DNA from: an uncultured Ignavibacteriota bacterium
Lineage (GTDB): Bacteria; Bacteroidota; Ignavibacteria; UBA10030; UBA8401
Length of the DNA: 48,049 bases
Direction: 5' to 3'
Assembly (NCBI GenBank): GCA_903884005.1
Contig: CAISDA010000029.1
Location: 1 to 48,049, forward strand
The notes beneath the pieces were generated by a model that was given only the letters and a program-made list of their open reading frames with translations, was not told the origin of the DNA and did no database searches. Position 1 is the first letter of the stretch. The number at the start of each line of letters is the position of its first letter. Position numbers and translations under genes: made by a program. Below, piece after piece: positions 19,733 through 28,285 of this stretch.

Positions 19733-21277
19733 ATGGCCACAGCTTCCGAAAAAATACTCCGTAATACATTCCGCAGCTCGGCTGGATTTCTCTACATTTT
19801 TCTCACTAATTTTTTCCTTGTTCCACTCATCGTGCGGCGTCTGGGCGACGACGTCTTCGGCGGCATATGGGTGATCATCGGCACGCTCACCGCGTACATC
19901 GGCCTGATGGACCTCGGCACGAGCACGGCATTCGTAAAATACATCGCTCAATACAGCGCAGCAAACAGCAAGCGCGACCTGCTGGAAGTTGTCAATACCG
20001 GCATTGCATTTTATCTCGCCGTCAGCGTCGTGCTGCTGCTTGCCGCATCGTATGGCGGCTATGCCTTGCTCGGCCTTGTCGGCGTGCCGCCCGCATTGAT
20101 GGCCGATGCATACTTCACGCTCCAAGTCGGCGTGGGAGTGTTCTGTCTCTCCAATGCAGCCGCGCCCATCGCCGCTATCGTTCCGGGATTCCAACGGATG
20201 GACATGCAGCTGCGGGCATCGGTGCTGACGCAGACGCTGATGGCAGCCGGTACGGTCTTCGTGCTTGAAAGCGGGTATGGAGTTCGCGGATTGATACTGA
20301 ACAATCTCGGCGTCGCCGTCGTCAATGCCGCGATCATGAGCCGGTATGCATGGACGCTGTATCCCGAGCTGCGCTTGTCGTCGAAGTATTGCTCGCGTGC
20401 AAAAGCGAAAACGATGCTCGTCTACGGGACGAATCTGCAGGTCAGCAAAATCGCCCAGATCGTCACGTTCCAAACGGACAGGATATTCAGTCTGCGTTTC
20501 TTCGGAACATCGAACGCCACGCATTACGATCTGGGTGTGCGCGTGAACAGCGCGGCGCGCACAGTGACCGCTTCGCTCGTCACCGCGCTCATTCCCGCCG
20601 TATCGGAAATGGAGACACTCGACCAGCGGGAACAGCTTGCGGCGCTCTACGAACGCGGCACCAAGTACGTCGTGACACTGGCGGCGTTTCTGTTCCTCTT
20701 CATATTCATTTTTGCCGATCCGCTCATCGCCGCATGGCTGGGGGAGGGGTACGGGCAAACAGTTGTGTTCGTGCGGATACTCACGCTCGGATATTTTGCG
20801 AATATCGTCACGGCTGTCTCAAGCGCAATGACCGCGGGGCTCGGGCGCACGAACATCGATCGGAACTACGGCATACTGATGGGCATCGTCAATATCGTGC
20901 TGGTGGTCGTGCTGGCGCTCACAGTAGGCGCGTACGGCATAGCGATCGCGACGTCGATGTCTCTCACGATCGGCTCGCTGTATTTTTTAGGGGCATTCCA
21001 CCGCTCCTTCGGATTGCGGCATTGGACCATCGTCCGCATTTATATCAAGCCGCTGCTTTTCGGCGCGCTCAGCATAGGCGCGATGCGCTGGGCGCTGCAG
21101 TCGTTCTATCACGGGCCTGCAGTGCTTGTGATCCTCCTCGGTGCGAGTGTCGCCGGGGGCGCGTACATCTGGCTGCTGGTGATCGGCCGCGCGTTCGACC
21201 AGTATGACAGGGATAAATTTGCGATCATCACATCCTCACTGAGAAAAAAAATCGGAAGGAGAGGCCGGAGCGTATGA
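19733..21277 (+). CDS. Polysaccharide flippase of the Wzx/MATE-like superfamily
   Basis: The 514-residue protein is a multi-pass membrane protein with about 12-14 hydrophobic segments. Its N-terminus (FLYIFLTNFFLVPLIVRRLG, DDVFGGIWVI, YIGLMDLGTSTAFVKYIAQY) is typical of oligosaccharide-lipid flippases. It would move lipid-linked glycan units across the inner membrane. It starts 3 bases after the methyltransferase and overlaps the next glycosyltransferase by ATGA, so it is surely cotranscribed. No polymerase (Wzy) or ligase gene is visible in the window. Confidence 0.88.
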   Translation: MATASEKILRNTFRSSAGFLYIFLTNFFLVPLIVRRLGDDVFGGIWVIIGTLTAYIGLMDLGTSTAFVKYIAQYSAANSKRDLLEVVNTGIAFYLAVSVVLLLAASYGGYALLGLVGVPPALMADAYFTLQVGVGVFCLSNAAAPIAAIVPGFQRMDMQLRASVLTQTLMAAGTVFVLESGYGVRGLILNNLGVAVVNAAIMSRYAWTLYPELRLSSKYCSRAKAKTMLVYGTNLQVSKIAQIVTFQTDRIFSLRFFGTSNATHYDLGVRVNSAARTVTASLVTALIPAVSEMETLDQREQLAALYERGTKYVVTLAAFLFLFIFIFADPLIAAWLGEGYGQTVVFVRILTLGYFANIVTAVSSAMTAGLGRTNIDRNYGILMGIVNIVLVVVLALTVGAYGIAIATSMSLTIGSLYFLGAFHRSFGLRHWTIVRIYIKPLLFGALSIGAMRWALQSFYHGPAVLVILLGASVAGGAYIWLLVIGRAFDQYDRDKFAIITSSLRKKIGRRGRSV

Positions 21278-22251
21278 CAGGTCCGATCGATCTTTCCGTC
21301 ATCATCGTCAATTGGAATTCATGCGGGCTGCTGCGTGATTGTCTGAATTCCATCGAACGCGAAGCGGAAGGCATCAGCGTTGAGATCATAGTTGTAGACA
21401 ACGGGTCGGAGGATGGCAGCGCCGGCATGGTCCGCGCAGAGCATCCGAAAGTGCGCATTCACTGCAATGCGCGGAACGAAGGATTTGCCAAGCCGAACAA
21501 TGACGGCATCCTGCTCTCCAGCGGCCGATATGTGCTGCTTCTGAACAACGACACGATTGTGCAGCCGAATGCGCTGCAGACGATTGTCCGCATGATGGAC
21601 GAGCATCCGCGCTGGGGCGCGTGCGGCCCCATGCTGCTGAATCCGGATATGTCTCTGCAGCGCTCCGTGAGCGGGCTGCACACACCGTGGACGCATACGT
21701 GCGACATGCTGCTCGTGGACAAAATTTTTCCGAACACGCGCCTGTTCGGCGCGCACGATATGCGGTCGTTCGATTATTCGCGCACTCAGGAAGCCGAAAA
21801 TATCATGGGAGCGGCAATGTGCGTGCGGCGTGCGGTGATCGACGAACTCGGCATGCTGGACGAGGAGCTGGTCATCTATTACAACGATCACGACTGGTGC
21901 CGTCGGATCCACAATTCGGAATGGACACTGATGTACATCGCCGAAGCGGCGATCGTGCACATCGGCGGACAGGCGACGAAGGTGCTGAATAAGAACCTCG
22001 ATTTCCTCGACGAGATGATCAACAACACGATGCTCTACTACGAAAAACATTTCGGCCGGTGCGGCGTGGCGGTGTACCGCATCATGCTGTTCATCGGATT
22101 TTTCATGCGGACACTCGGGTACGGCGTTCAGGCCCTTGCGAAGCGGAACGAGGCTGCGATCGTCATGATGCGGCGGTCGTACATCCAATGTGCCATCGGC
22201 GCCGCGTTCTGGCGGAGGCCGCGGCATACATCGAGGCTCTTCACATCATGA
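21274..22251 (+). CDS. Family 2 glycosyltransferase
   Basis: The 325-residue GT-A enzyme starts with DLSVIIVNWNSCGLL and has EIIVVDNGSEDGS and the nucleotide-sugar motif LLLNNDT (about residues 88-94). A later acidic segment, NDHDWCRRI, is also present. It resembles rhamnosyltransferase-type (WbbL-like) enzymes of surface polysaccharide synthesis. Start and stop overlap with neighbours as ATGA. Its last codons (TSRLFTS) and the next start lie inside an 83-bp tandem duplication. Confidence 0.9.
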   Translation: MTGPIDLSVIIVNWNSCGLLRDCLNSIEREAEGISVEIIVVDNGSEDGSAGMVRAEHPKVRIHCNARNEGFAKPNNDGILLSSGRYVLLLNNDTIVQPNALQTIVRMMDEHPRWGACGPMLLNPDMSLQRSVSGLHTPWTHTCDMLLVDKIFPNTRLFGAHDMRSFDYSRTQEAENIMGAAMCVRRAVIDELGMLDEELVIYYNDHDWCRRIHNSEWTLMYIAEAAIVHIGGQATKVLNKNLDFLDEMINNTMLYYEKHFGRCGVAVYRIMLFIGFFMRTLGYGVQALAKRNEAAIVMMRRSYIQCAIGAAFWRRPRHTSRLFTS

Positions 22252-22367
22252 TCTCGGTCATCACCGACACATACAATTACTGTCAGGGTAACGCCGGTAC
22301 GGACCGGCATACATCGAAGCTCTTCACATCATGATCTCGGTCATCATTGTCACATACAACAACTGTT
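22224..22367. repeat. 83-bp-period tandem duplication at a glycosyltransferase gene junction
   Basis: The segment at 22224-22284 is repeated at 22307-22367. The core ATACATCGARGCTCTTCACA plus TCATGATCTCGGTCATCA differs at one position. Each copy contains a stop/start ATGA: the end of the first glycosyltransferase at 22248-22251, and the start of the second at 22331-22334. Confidence 0.85.
22248..22334 (+). pseudogene. 28-codon remnant ORF between two glycosyltransferase genes
   Basis: The reading frame begins with MISVITDTYNY, a degraded copy of the start of the next glycosyltransferase (MISVIIVTYNN). It then runs into the duplicated tail TSKLFTS of the previous one. It overlaps both neighbours by ATGA, so it could be translated by coupling. 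The peptide is most simply a by-product of the 83-bp duplication. Confidence 0.5.
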
Positions 22368-23233
22368 CGGCGACGCTTGCGTGTCTTGAGTCGCTCTATG
22401 CGCACCATGCTGGGCTCGAGTTCGAGATTATCCTCGTGGATAATGCATCGACCGATGCGACGCTGAGCGCCGTGCGACACTCGTATCCCGCGGTGCATGT
22501 GCTGGCGCAAAGCACGAATGCAGGGTTCGGCGCAGCGAACAATATCGGCGCCAGGGCTGCCCGGGGCGAATTCCTCTTCCTGTTGAACAACGACACCGTG
22601 TGTTCGTCGCCTATGCTGCAGCAGCTCGCCGATATACTGAAGGCGAACGGCAGTGCGTCGGCAGCGGCGCCCCGCCTGGTGAATACGGACGGCTCATTCC
22701 AACTCTCGGCGGGTCATATGCCGTCGATAACGGGCGAATGGCGGACGAAGCGTCTGCAGCGCGCTGTCGCGAAAGCACGGCCCGATGCACTGAACGTCGC
22801 ACAGCAGCGCGACCCCGTGTGGGTGTCGGCGGCGGCGCTGATGATCAGAACGGATGCCTATAGGCAGCTGGGCGGATTCGACGAACGGTTTTTCATGTAT
22901 TTTGAAGACGTGGATCTCTGCGTCCGATTGCGCGCCGAGGCCGGACCCATTCTGTACGAACCGTCCATAGTGCTCATTCATCTTGGCGGGGGGAGCTGGA
23001 AAAACGAGCAGGAGCAGACCCTCCGCATCAGGAGCGCATACAGGAATTCGCAGTTGCTGTTCTATGCGAAGCATCATGGATTCTGTCAGAACGTCTTATT
23101 ACGGTGCTTCCTTGCCGCAACATTCACCGCCCGAGCATTTTTCAGGAGGGATGCGCATGCCCTGCTGTTGCTGAAATCTGTGATACTCCCGCCGAACACC
23201 CTTCTGAAACAGCCTCACCAGTCTTCCGAGTGA
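22331..23233 (+). CDS. Family 2 glycosyltransferase
   Basis: The 300-residue enzyme begins ISVIIVTYNNCSATL and shows EIILVDNASTDAT, NAGFGAANN and FLFLLNNDT (the nucleotide-sugar/metal motif, near residues 85-93). FDERFFMYFEDVDLCVRLR follows in the acceptor region. This is a common arrangement in O-antigen and capsule glycosyltransferases. It starts in an ATGA overlap with the remnant ORF upstream. It is related to, but not a recent copy of, the preceding enzyme. Confidence 0.9.
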   Translation: MISVIIVTYNNCSATLACLESLYAHHAGLEFEIILVDNASTDATLSAVRHSYPAVHVLAQSTNAGFGAANNIGARAARGEFLFLLNNDTVCSSPMLQQLADILKANGSASAAAPRLVNTDGSFQLSAGHMPSITGEWRTKRLQRAVAKARPDALNVAQQRDPVWVSAAALMIRTDAYRQLGGFDERFFMYFEDVDLCVRLRAEAGPILYEPSIVLIHLGGGSWKNEQEQTLRIRSAYRNSQLLFYAKHHGFCQNVLLRCFLAATFTARAFFRRDAHALLLLKSVILPPNTLLKQPHQSSE

Positions 23234-23327
23234 TACAGGATTTATTCTTTGGTATTGATTTAATTCATTTTGGGATTGAGTAAATGTTTCGCTACATTAT
23301 TGTATACAATTTTCTACGGGAAGAGTT

Positions 23328-24431
23328 TTGAGCGCGAACCACATCGGCATCGACGTACGGAAATACCGCGATTTTGGCATCGGGACGTATATACAAAATT
23401 TGCTGGATCAGTACCGTGACTCCAACAAGCAGGGAATCACGCTGTTTGCAGCCCCGACGGATGCTGCAGAGATCTCAGCGCGGTATGGGATGACAACAGA
23501 GACCAATCGCTCGCCGAAATATTCTCTCGGCGAGCTCTTCACGCTTTCACGTCAGGCGCGGCGGCATGGGCTTGACGTGCTTCATAGTCCGCATTATACG
23601 CTGCCCCTACTGCTGCACTGCAAATCCGTGGTGACTATACACGACCTGATACACATACGATTCCCAGAATATTTTTCGGCGCCTCAACATCTCTATGCGA
23701 AGATGATGATTTCCCATGCCTGTTCGTCGGCCGATCGGATCATTGTCGATTCACGCTTCACGCAAACCGACGTTGAACGCGAATTTCCCACGTCTGTTGG
23801 AAAGATAGAAACGATCCACCTCGGAGTGTCGGAGCGGTTCAGCGTGCCGTGTGTACCCGAAGAAAAGGAAGCGTTCCGGAAGCGGCATGGTCTGACGAAG
23901 CCGTATATACTCTACGTCGGCAGTTCCAAACAGCACAAGAACATCGGCGTGCTGCTCCGAGCGTATAAAAAATTCAGTTCCTCCGCGGACATGGATCTTG
24001 TCAGTGCGGGTGAACTATTGTCGATGAACGCCGAGAGCGGCGAATATTTTGCCGACCAAACGTTGCGGGGGAAGATTCATGAGCTGGGGAAAATCGACGA
24101 TACTACACTTGTCACCGCCTACCAGTGCGCGGCAATGGTCGTGCTGCCTTCGCTCTATGAAGGATTCGGATTCTCGGTCGTTGAAGCGATGAAGGCCGGG
24201 GTGCCGGCAATAGGCGCCCGCTCCGCATCCATCCCTGAAGTGATAGGGGAAGCCGGACTCTTGTTCGATCCGCATTCCTCGGATGAACTCGCAGGGCTAT
24301 TTGCGCGTGTGGCGGGGGACGACATACTGCGACGTTCGCTCATTGCACGCGGGCATGAGCATGTGAAGCAATTTACGTGGGAACGCTGCGCGCGGCAGAC
24401 GCTTGCCGCATACGACAAGGCGTGCTCTTAA
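23328..24431 (+). CDS. Family 4 (GT-B) glycosyltransferase
   Basis: The 367-residue protein has the GT-B pattern: IGIDVRKYRDFGIGTY at the N-terminus, KPYILYVGSSKQHKNIGVLL in the linker region, and EGFGFSVVEAMKAGVPAIGA with the E-x7-E motif. PEVIGEAGLLFDP follows. It should transfer a sugar from a nucleotide donor in the same surface-glycan pathway. The start is TTG at 23328, preceded by GGGAAGAG; no in-frame ATG occurs earlier. A 94-bp gap separates it from the previous gene, so it may have its own promoter, which I could not find. Confidence 0.88.
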   Translation: MSANHIGIDVRKYRDFGIGTYIQNLLDQYRDSNKQGITLFAAPTDAAEISARYGMTTETNRSPKYSLGELFTLSRQARRHGLDVLHSPHYTLPLLLHCKSVVTIHDLIHIRFPEYFSAPQHLYAKMMISHACSSADRIIVDSRFTQTDVEREFPTSVGKIETIHLGVSERFSVPCVPEEKEAFRKRHGLTKPYILYVGSSKQHKNIGVLLRAYKKFSSSADMDLVSAGELLSMNAESGEYFADQTLRGKIHELGKIDDTTLVTAYQCAAMVVLPSLYEGFGFSVVEAMKAGVPAIGARSASIPEVIGEAGLLFDPHSSDELAGLFARVAGDDILRRSLIARGHEHVKQFTWERCARQTLAAYDKACS

Positions 24432-24440
24432 GCAACTCAC

Positions 24441-24475
24441 GCGCCGCTGGCGCGGGGCGAGCTAACAGCTCGCCC
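24441..24475. repeat. Two-stem REP-like element, copy B
   Basis: Stem 1 is GCGCC-GCT-GGCGC (24441-24453). Stem 2 is GGGCGAGCT-AAC-AGCTCGCCC (24455-24475). Both stems carry base changes that preserve pairing relative to copies A and C. The right flank ACAATGCTGCG is the same as in copy A. Confidence 0.75.
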
Positions 24476-24565
24476 AACAATGCTGCGATTCAGAAAATAT
24501 TGACGACTGATCGCACGTGACTGAAACTCGCACTATCATGGGACGATGAACGGAACAGTGATACT

Positions 24566-25153
24566 ATGAACATTGGAATACTCGGCGGCACGTTCAATCC
24601 GCCGCATTGTGCTCACCTCATCATTGCCGAACATGTCCGCCTCGAAGCGGGGCTCGACAGGGTCCTCTTTGTGCCGTCGTACATCTCTCCGCATAAACAG
24701 CAAGGCGAAGAAACGAACGCCGCGGACCGATTGGCCATGACGCGCAAAGCGATACGTGGAAATCCCGCGTTTGAATGCTGCGAGTTTGAAGTACTGAAGC
24801 GATCGGTTTCTTATACATACGAGACACTCGAATATTTGAAAACGCTATACACGGACGCGCAATTGTTTCTGCTCATCGGAATGGATAATTTTCTCGACCT
24901 GCCGACATGGAAACACTCGGAACGGATCCTTGCGCTCGCTGATGTCATCGTGATGAACCGTCCCGATACGGGAACGGGCTGGCCCGCCGGTATTCCGAAA
25001 GAACGCATTCACTTTGTCACCGTACCAAATCTCGAATTATCATCATCCGCAATCCGGCGGCGCATCGGCGAAGGCAAGAGCATCACGTACCTTGTGCCGC
25101 AAGGCGTCGAGCAGTACATCACATCACACCATCTTTATCGACAACAACTATGA
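24566..25153 (+). CDS. nadD: Nicotinate-nucleotide adenylyltransferase
   Basis: The 195-residue protein makes deamido-NAD from nicotinate mononucleotide and ATP. GILGGTFNPPHCAHL at the N-terminus contains the nucleotidyltransferase HxxH signature. SPHKQ, the central IGMDNFLDLPTWK and the C-terminal LELSSSAIRRRI (ISSTxIR-like) are all diagnostic of NadD. The length is normal. Its TGA overlaps the ATG of the next gene as ATGA, so this housekeeping gene is coupled to a secreted amidase, an arrangement with no obvious functional link. Confidence 0.95.
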   Translation: MNIGILGGTFNPPHCAHLIIAEHVRLEAGLDRVLFVPSYISPHKQQGEETNAADRLAMTRKAIRGNPAFECCEFEVLKRSVSYTYETLEYLKTLYTDAQLFLLIGMDNFLDLPTWKHSERILALADVIVMNRPDTGTGWPAGIPKERIHFVTVPNLELSSSAIRRRIGEGKSITYLVPQGVEQYITSHHLYRQQL

Positions 25154-27300
25154 TTTCATTACGCCGCACTTTTATTTTGCTGTGGGGATTTGCAGTATGC
25201 GCCGGAATACTTGAGGCGCAGACTGAAGACCGTTCACGGTATAACAAGTATTTTGACACGGCGGCAGCGGAGTTCAATGTGCCTTCCGATGTGCTGCGCG
25301 GCGTTGCATTCAGCACGACACGCTGGTCGCAGATGCAGTGGGCCGACGGAGACATCGCGTCCGCCTGTTCGAAGATGCCGAGAGTGTACGGCATCATGGG
25401 ATTGTGGGATAATGAGTACTTCGGCCGCACGCTGCGCGAAGCAGCCGCCTTGATCGGAAGAGATGTGAGCGAATTAAAGACGAATCCGCTGCAGAACATA
25501 CGCGGCGGAGCGGCCCTGCTCAAGAAACTGTATGATGAAACGCCCGCACCCGACTATGCCGCTCAGGGTTCGGTTGAAAGTTGGGAGAATGCCATCGCCA
25601 GGTATACGGGCATTCCGCAGCCCGAGCTCTCGCATAAGCATGTGCTCGATCTCTTTACCAACCTGAAGGCGGGGTACCACAACTACGGCATCGACATCGA
25701 CGCTCGTCCAATGGATCTTGCACCGATCAGAAAATCTGTTGCGGCGTTGCAGGCTTCCGCCGAGGCGGCTCGGGCTGCAACGAACAGCCTCCATAAGACA
25801 ACAAGCACTCCGGACTATCCGCTGGCGAAATGGGTGGCAGGAACACCGGGGTGCTATTACACGACCGGGAACGGAAAAATCTTCGTCGTCATTCATGACA
25901 TGGAGGGATATTACGCCTCCGTCGTCTCGTATTTTAGGGTCAGGACCGATGCGAGCGTGCATTACTGCCTGAACAGCGCGCAGGACAATGCGGGTGACAG
26001 TCCCGCCGGGGAGATCACGCAGATGGTCGAAGAACAATATTATGCGTGGCATGCAGTCTGTTTGAACACGTATTCGCTCGGTATCGAGCACGAAGGATTC
26101 GTGGCCAATCCGGCATGGTACACCGAGGCGATGTACCAGTCTTCGGCAAAACTGGTGAAATACATGTGCGACAAATATAATATTCCCAAGAATCGCAATC
26201 ATATCGTCGGACACAACGAATGGCAGAGTAAGAACTGGGACAACTGGATCGCCGCCAATTATCCCGCGATCACGCCGACCTGCAACAATCACACCGATCC
26301 GGGTCAGTACTGGAATTGGTCGTATTACATGTCGCTGGTGAAGCAGGACAATTTTCCGCCGGTCGTGTCGTCTGTTGTGCTGAATAAAACAGGTCAGGTC
26401 TACGACAAGGTTACCATCACCTTCAGCCAGATCATGGACACCGCATTGACCATGAAAAATTTTTCGATCTCTCCGAAAATTCCGGGAACGTTCAAGTGGG
26501 ACACGGACAATCGCGCGATGACATTTCTTCCGGCGCCGTTCTTGGCATTTCAAACGTCGTACACAATCGCGATCGATACGGGTGCACATAATGATGTCGG
26601 CATTTCGCTTGATGCGAACGGTGACGGGGTGACCGATCGATACACTACAATGGTCACCACCGGGATCCTTGTTCCTCCGACGGTCACGCTGACGCAGCCG
26701 AAGATGAACGATACGGTATTCTCAGTGGCGAAGCAGATCATACTGCGGTTTTCCGATTCCATGGACACCGCGTCTGTCAGGACCGCTTTCAGCGTGAGGC
26801 CGGATGCCCCCGGCAAGATCACATGGACGACCGACAACAAAACGGTGTATCTGACTCCGTACGCCCCGCTGCAATACTCCACTCAGTATACGGTGAGGGA
26901 AGAGGCCTCGGCGAAATCGGTCTACGGGGCCGGGCTCGATGCAAATCAGGACTCGGTGAGCGGCGATCCGTATGTGAATGTCTTCCGCACCGTCGATGCG
27001 CCGACAGGTATTGTTGCCGTGGCCGACGCGCTTCCGAAGGAATTCGCATTGGCGCAGAATTATCCGAACCCATTCAATCCGTCGACGCATTTCCAGTTCT
27101 CTTTGCCCTCTGCGCAGCGCACACGGCTCACTGTGTATGATGTGCTGGGACGCGAGGCGGCGAGGCTAGCCGACGAAACACTCGAGGCAGGCACCTATAC
27201 GATCGAATGGAATGCGAAAGGCATGACAAGCGGTGTGTATTTCTACACACTCACGGCGGGAAATTTCAGCCAGACGAAAAAAATGTTTTTTAATAAATAA
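25150..27300 (+). CDS. T9SS-sorted N-acetylmuramoyl-L-alanine amidase (Amidase_2) with lysozyme-like domain
   Basis: The 716-residue protein has a signal peptide (to about residue 24) and a lytic-transglycosylase-like region (about 35-170, with YGIMGLWD and NPLQNIRGGAALL). The Amidase_2/PGRP-type domain (about 225-400) has zinc ligands His249 (FVVIHDMEG), His355 (VGHNEW) and Asp383 (HTDPG). Two SbsA-type Ig-like domains (about 410-510 and 515-615) and a T9SS sorting domain ([15 protein letters not shown] to the end) follow. It should cleave the amide bond between muramic acid and L-alanine at or outside the cell surface. The glutamate expected of an active transglycosylase is not evident, so that domain may only bind glycan. 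Confidence 0.9.
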   Translation: MISLRRTFILLWGFAVCAGILEAQTEDRSRYNKYFDTAAAEFNVPSDVLRGVAFSTTRWSQMQWADGDIASACSKMPRVYGIMGLWDNEYFGRTLREAAALIGRDVSELKTNPLQNIRGGAALLKKLYDETPAPDYAAQGSVESWENAIARYTGIPQPELSHKHVLDLFTNLKAGYHNYGIDIDARPMDLAPIRKSVAALQASAEAARAATNSLHKTTSTPDYPLAKWVAGTPGCYYTTGNGKIFVVIHDMEGYYASVVSYFRVRTDASVHYCLNSAQDNAGDSPAGEITQMVEEQYYAWHAVCLNTYSLGIEHEGFVANPAWYTEAMYQSSAKLVKYMCDKYNIPKNRNHIVGHNEWQSKNWDNWIAANYPAITPTCNNHTDPGQYWNWSYYMSLVKQDNFPPVVSSVVLNKTGQVYDKVTITFSQIMDTALTMKNFSISPKIPGTFKWDTDNRAMTFLPAPFLAFQTSYTIAIDTGAHNDVGISLDANGDGVTDRYTTMVTTGILVPPTVTLTQPKMNDTVFSVAKQIILRFSDSMDTASVRTAFSVRPDAPGKITWTTDNKTVYLTPYAPLQYSTQYTVREEASAKSVYGAGLDANQDSVSGDPYVNVFRTVDAPTGIVAVADALPKEFALAQNYPNPFNPSTHFQFSLPSAQRTRLTVYDVLGREAARLADETLEAGTYTIEWNAKGMTSGVYFYTLTAGNFSQTKKMFFNK

Positions 27301-27376
27301 GGCGCAGTCAACAGCACTCAATGATCTGGATGCCGGCTGAGGTAAATTTTTTTTCAACAATAAAAATCGGAATATC

Positions 27377-28285
27377 ATGAAACAGATTGTGTTAGCCGTG
27401 CTCTTTGCCGCATCAATGGCGATCGCCCAGGTGAGAGTCACATCGATTGAAAAGCTTGCGTTGCCGGCAGGGCAGGAGTGGAGCAATCCTGTTTTCTCAC
27501 CCGACGGCGGTGCTATCTATTTTACAAACGCCTCATACGACGGGATCTGGAAATATTCACGCGCTGAAAATGCGGTGACTGAAATTGCGATGGATCCGTC
27601 GTCCGGATACGGGTTTACAGTCTCGTCCGATGGATCTCAGATCGGGTACCGGCGGACCACGTATGATGCGCGGACGCATGAACGGACGCAGGATGCTGTC
27701 ATCGTGTCCACGGCGGCGCTATCGAAGCGTATTGTCGCCAGCGGCAGCGATCTATCGGTGCCCGTTTTTGCGGGCAACGAACCGATGTATTCCGCGGGAG
27801 GCGTTGTGCACGTGCCGGCACTGGCAAAAACAGCGGCGGCGTCCGTGCAGCTGCTCGGCATCGAAAATACCAAGATTGCCGTTATGAAGAATGGAAGCAC
27901 GGTGGTGCTCGATCCGTTCGGCGACGGCAGTTATATCTGGCCCGCGCTCTCTCCCGATAAACAGAAACTAGCCGCATACGATACTCGCCGCGGCACGTTC
28001 ATCTGCGACATGAGCGGGAACGTTCTGGCGAACCTCGGCCGGTGCGACGCCGCCGTATGGACACGGGATGGCAAATGGCTCGTATATATGAACGGCAGTG
28101 ACAACGGCAGGCAGACACTTTCATCGGACATCTGGATGATCTCGGCGGACGGACTCACCAAAATCCAGCTGACATCTACCCCCGACGTGCTTGAAATGTT
28201 TCCGTCCTGTTCGCCGACGGACAATAAAATCGCGTGCAGCGGCAACGGTGCTCTCTATGTGATCAGCTTCGAGGAGACAAAATAA
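27377..28285 (+). CDS. Exported TolB-like beta-propeller protein
   Basis: The 302-residue protein has a signal peptide (MKQIVLAVLFAASMAIAQ) and repeated PD40/WD40-like blades: NPVFSPDGGAIYFT, FTVSSDGSQIGYR, PALSPDKQKLAAY, AVWTRDGKWLVYM and FPSCSPTDNKIAC. Such propellers usually bind partner proteins or ligands in the periplasm. It lacks the TolB N-terminal domain and a sorting domain. Its TAA shares a base with the ATG of the next amidase gene (TAATG), so it is tightly coupled between two peptidoglycan amidases and may assist them. Confidence 0.85.
   Translation: MKQIVLAVLFAASMAIAQVRVTSIEKLALPAGQEWSNPVFSPDGGAIYFTNASYDGIWKYSRAENAVTEIAMDPSSGYGFTVSSDGSQIGYRRTTYDARTHERTQDAVIVSTAALSKRIVASGSDLSVPVFAGNEPMYSAGGVVHVPALAKTAAASVQLLGIENTKIAVMKNGSTVVLDPFGDGSYIWPALSPDKQKLAAYDTRRGTFICDMSGNVLANLGRCDAAVWTRDGKWLVYMNGSDNGRQTLSSDIWMISADGLTKIQLTSTPDVLEMFPSCSPTDNKIACSGNGALYVISFEETK

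Noticed and set aside
19034-20758. Long minus-strand open frame (574 codons) opposite the methyltransferase and flippase genes
   Set aside because: The plus strand encodes two clear families here. The minus frame has no motif, is rich in His/Arg/Gln typical of antisense frames in GC-rich genes, and has no start signal.
22248-22334. The 28-codon ORF as a genuine small protein
   Set aside because: Both halves are explained by duplicated parts of its neighbours, so a by-product of tandem duplication is simpler.
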